From: JAGQYH01 sp041393015
Lineage (GTDB): Bacteria; Bacteroidota; Bacteroidia; Chitinophagales; JADIYW01
Assembly: GCA_041393015.1 (NCBI GenBank)
Contig: JAWKKV010000004.1
Span: 310,001 to 374,000, forward strand
DNA length: 64,000 bases
Direction of reading: 5' to 3'
Part shown: positions 63,136-64,000 of the stretch, in pieces
How positions within the stretch are numbered: position 1 is the stretch's first letter
How the letters are laid out: every line of letters starts with the position of its first letter
Translations under genes and position numbers: made by a program
Notes under the pieces: model-generated
Seen by the model: only the letters and a program-made list of their open reading frames with translations
What the model was told of the DNA's origin: nothing
Databases searched by the model: none

Positions 63136-63366
63136 ATGAAAAATATCAGTATAAAATTATTTGTGTTGGCTTGTTTCTTTTTGCCAACTATTACTTCAAT
63201 AGCACAATGTCCAATGTGCAAATTATCTGCGGGTGATTCAGATGTACGAGCAGGCTTAAACGATGGCATTTTATATTTATTAGCCGCTCCTTTTCTATTA
63301 ATGGGTAGTGCACTACTTTGGTGGTATTTCAACAGAAAGAAGTACGAGAATTACACTAACAATTAA
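63136..63366 (+). CDS. Small CPMC membrane protein at the operon end
   Basis: A 76-residue protein from the ATG at 63136 (MKNISIKLFVLACFF), one base after the DUF420 stop; earlier ATGs in frame (63097, 63124) lie inside that gene. A signal peptide (about 1-23) is followed by QCPMCKLSAGDSD, then one TM helix (about 44-65). I recognise no family. Gene order suggests a role in oxidase assembly or copper handling, with the CxxC pair as a possible redox or metal site. Confidence 0.7.
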   Translation: MKNISIKLFVLACFFLPTITSIAQCPMCKLSAGDSDVRAGLNDGILYLLAAPFLLMGSALLWWYFNRKKYENYTNN

Positions 63367-63370
63367 GATT

Positions 63371-64000
63371 TTATTTTTTTCGCTTCCAAAACTTTGCTTT
63401 AAAACCATGATCTGGTCCTGGAGTTGGCAATACCGTAAATTTTAGTTGATAATCTTTTGGGACAGCTTCAAATTCTAATTTGTGAAGCATATAAGAGGTA
63501 ATTAAGCAAACCATTACTTCTCCTAATCTATTTCCAAGACATTTATGATCGCCTAAACTAAATGGACTCCAAGCACTTTTAGTTTTGTGTTCAGCTCTTT
63601 CCGGTAAATAACGATCGATATCAAATTGGTAGGGATCTTTAAAAATAGTTTCATCAAAATGAGCAACGCCTTGAGCCATGTAAACTAACTGGCCTTTTTT
63701 AATGGTATATCCTTTATATTCGAAATCATCTACGGCAGTTCTTGGAACCACTGGCGCAATTGGATACCTTCTCATGGTTTCCATGGTAATTCGCATCATT
63801 ATGTCTAGCTTTCTTAAGTTTTTAGTATCAAAACTACCATCTTTAAAAAAGTCATCCGCCTCTGCTCTAGCTTTTGCTTTTAGTTCCGGCATCGTCATTA
63901 ACTTATAAATCATGATGGTTACATTATTGGCAACAGTATCAATTCCTGCCGTGTAGGGAGTCAACATCATTAAGGACACATCAGCATCGGTTAATTCTAT
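63371..64000 (-). CDS. Cytochrome P450, 5' end outside the window
   Basis: The C-terminal 209 residues of a P450 monooxygenase, reading in from the right edge with no start. It has the I helix AGIDTVANN, ETMRRYP (ExxR with the salt-bridge Glu and Arg), and the heme loop FSLGDHKCLGNRLGEV with the thiolate Cys. The stop is at 63371. Spacing of motifs is normal. The substrate is unknown, and no redox partner is visible. Confidence 0.93.
   Translation of the reverse strand: MELTDADVSLMMLTPYTAGIDTVANNVTIMIYKLMTMPELKAKARAEADDFFKDGSFDTKNLRKLDIMMRITMETMRRYPIAPVVPRTAVDDFEYKGYTIKKGQLVYMAQGVAHFDETIFKDPYQFDIDRYLPERAEHKTKSAWSPFSLGDHKCLGNRLGEVMVCLITSYMLHKLEFEAVPKDYQLKFTVLPTPGPDHGFKAKFWKRKK

Noticed and set aside
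47671..63366. The whole act-cox operon as a novel respiratory system
   Set aside because: Gene content and order match the known alternative complex III plus aa3 oxidase arrangement of Bacteroidota. Only details (His-rich parts, ActA heme count, CPMC protein) look new.
63371..64000. P450 as part of the terpenoid locus at 27.7-31.4 kb
   Set aside because: It is over 30 kb away, on the other side of unrelated operons, and incomplete. No link can be shown from this window.

Overview
The window looks like chromosomal DNA from a member of the Bacteroidota, a low-GC Gram-negative. The pointers are the clade-type promoter element TAnnTTTG, seen upstream of at least fourteen genes; an IPExxxVDY-family protein next to pyruvate kinase and acpP-fabF-rnc; an alternative complex III (Act) operon joined to an aa3-type oxidase; a TPR/propeller/OmpA protein built like PorE of the type IX secretion system; and ATP-dependent PEP carboxykinase. 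kdsA shows an LPS-bearing outer membrane. No rRNA, tRNA, CRISPR array, IS element or prophage was recognised. The genus cannot be named from the sequence alone.

Layout. 1-5.8 kb: a truncated DinB-like gene, an M42 aminopeptidase, pyruvate kinase with its overlapping IPExxxVDY partner, and divergently acpP-fabF-rnc. 5.8-8.4 kb: a TolC/membrane-fusion pair with no inner-membrane pump beside it. 8.5-20 kb: mostly + strand housekeeping genes (tadA, DUF2147, mscL, a Wzi-like protein, dprA, pckA, rsmE, DUF4159, an M3 peptidase lipoprotein, a GNAT-nitrilase fusion). 20-27.6 kb: a lipoprotein, a DbpA-like helicase, an aromatic/proline-rich secreted protein, pyrD, rarA, kdsA and a SnoaL-like lipoprotein; the last two lack a canonical start codon.

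27.7-31.4 kb is the most unusual locus. It holds a 758-residue fusion of a CrtC/AttH-type lipocalin-like domain with a prenyl diphosphate synthase, followed on the same strand by a sterol/terpenoid-type GT1 glycosyltransferase. This suggests an undescribed glycosylated terpenoid pathway. 31.5-47.3 kb: a TerB-like protein, two VOC proteins, the PorE-like OmpA protein, queE, MurNAc recycling (murQ plus a BadF-type sugar kinase), two dehydrogenase-like proteins, lipoproteins, a Rof-like Rho-binding protein, an aspartate-type aminotransferase and two tandem FadL-like barrels with highly charged C-terminal tails.

47.6-63.4 kb is one fifteen-gene respiratory operon: actABCDEF, coxB, coxA, cyoE, two subunit III genes, subunit IV, Sco, DUF420 and a small CPMC protein. 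It would carry electrons from quinol through ACIII hemes to an aa3 oxidase and supply heme O and copper for assembly. Its 383-base upstream region has two near-perfect palindromes and a clear -7 box. The window ends inside a cytochrome P450 gene on the - strand.

Short dispersed repeats are common between genes. One AACTCAAATTCAAG-like family directly abuts the stop codons of four genes.
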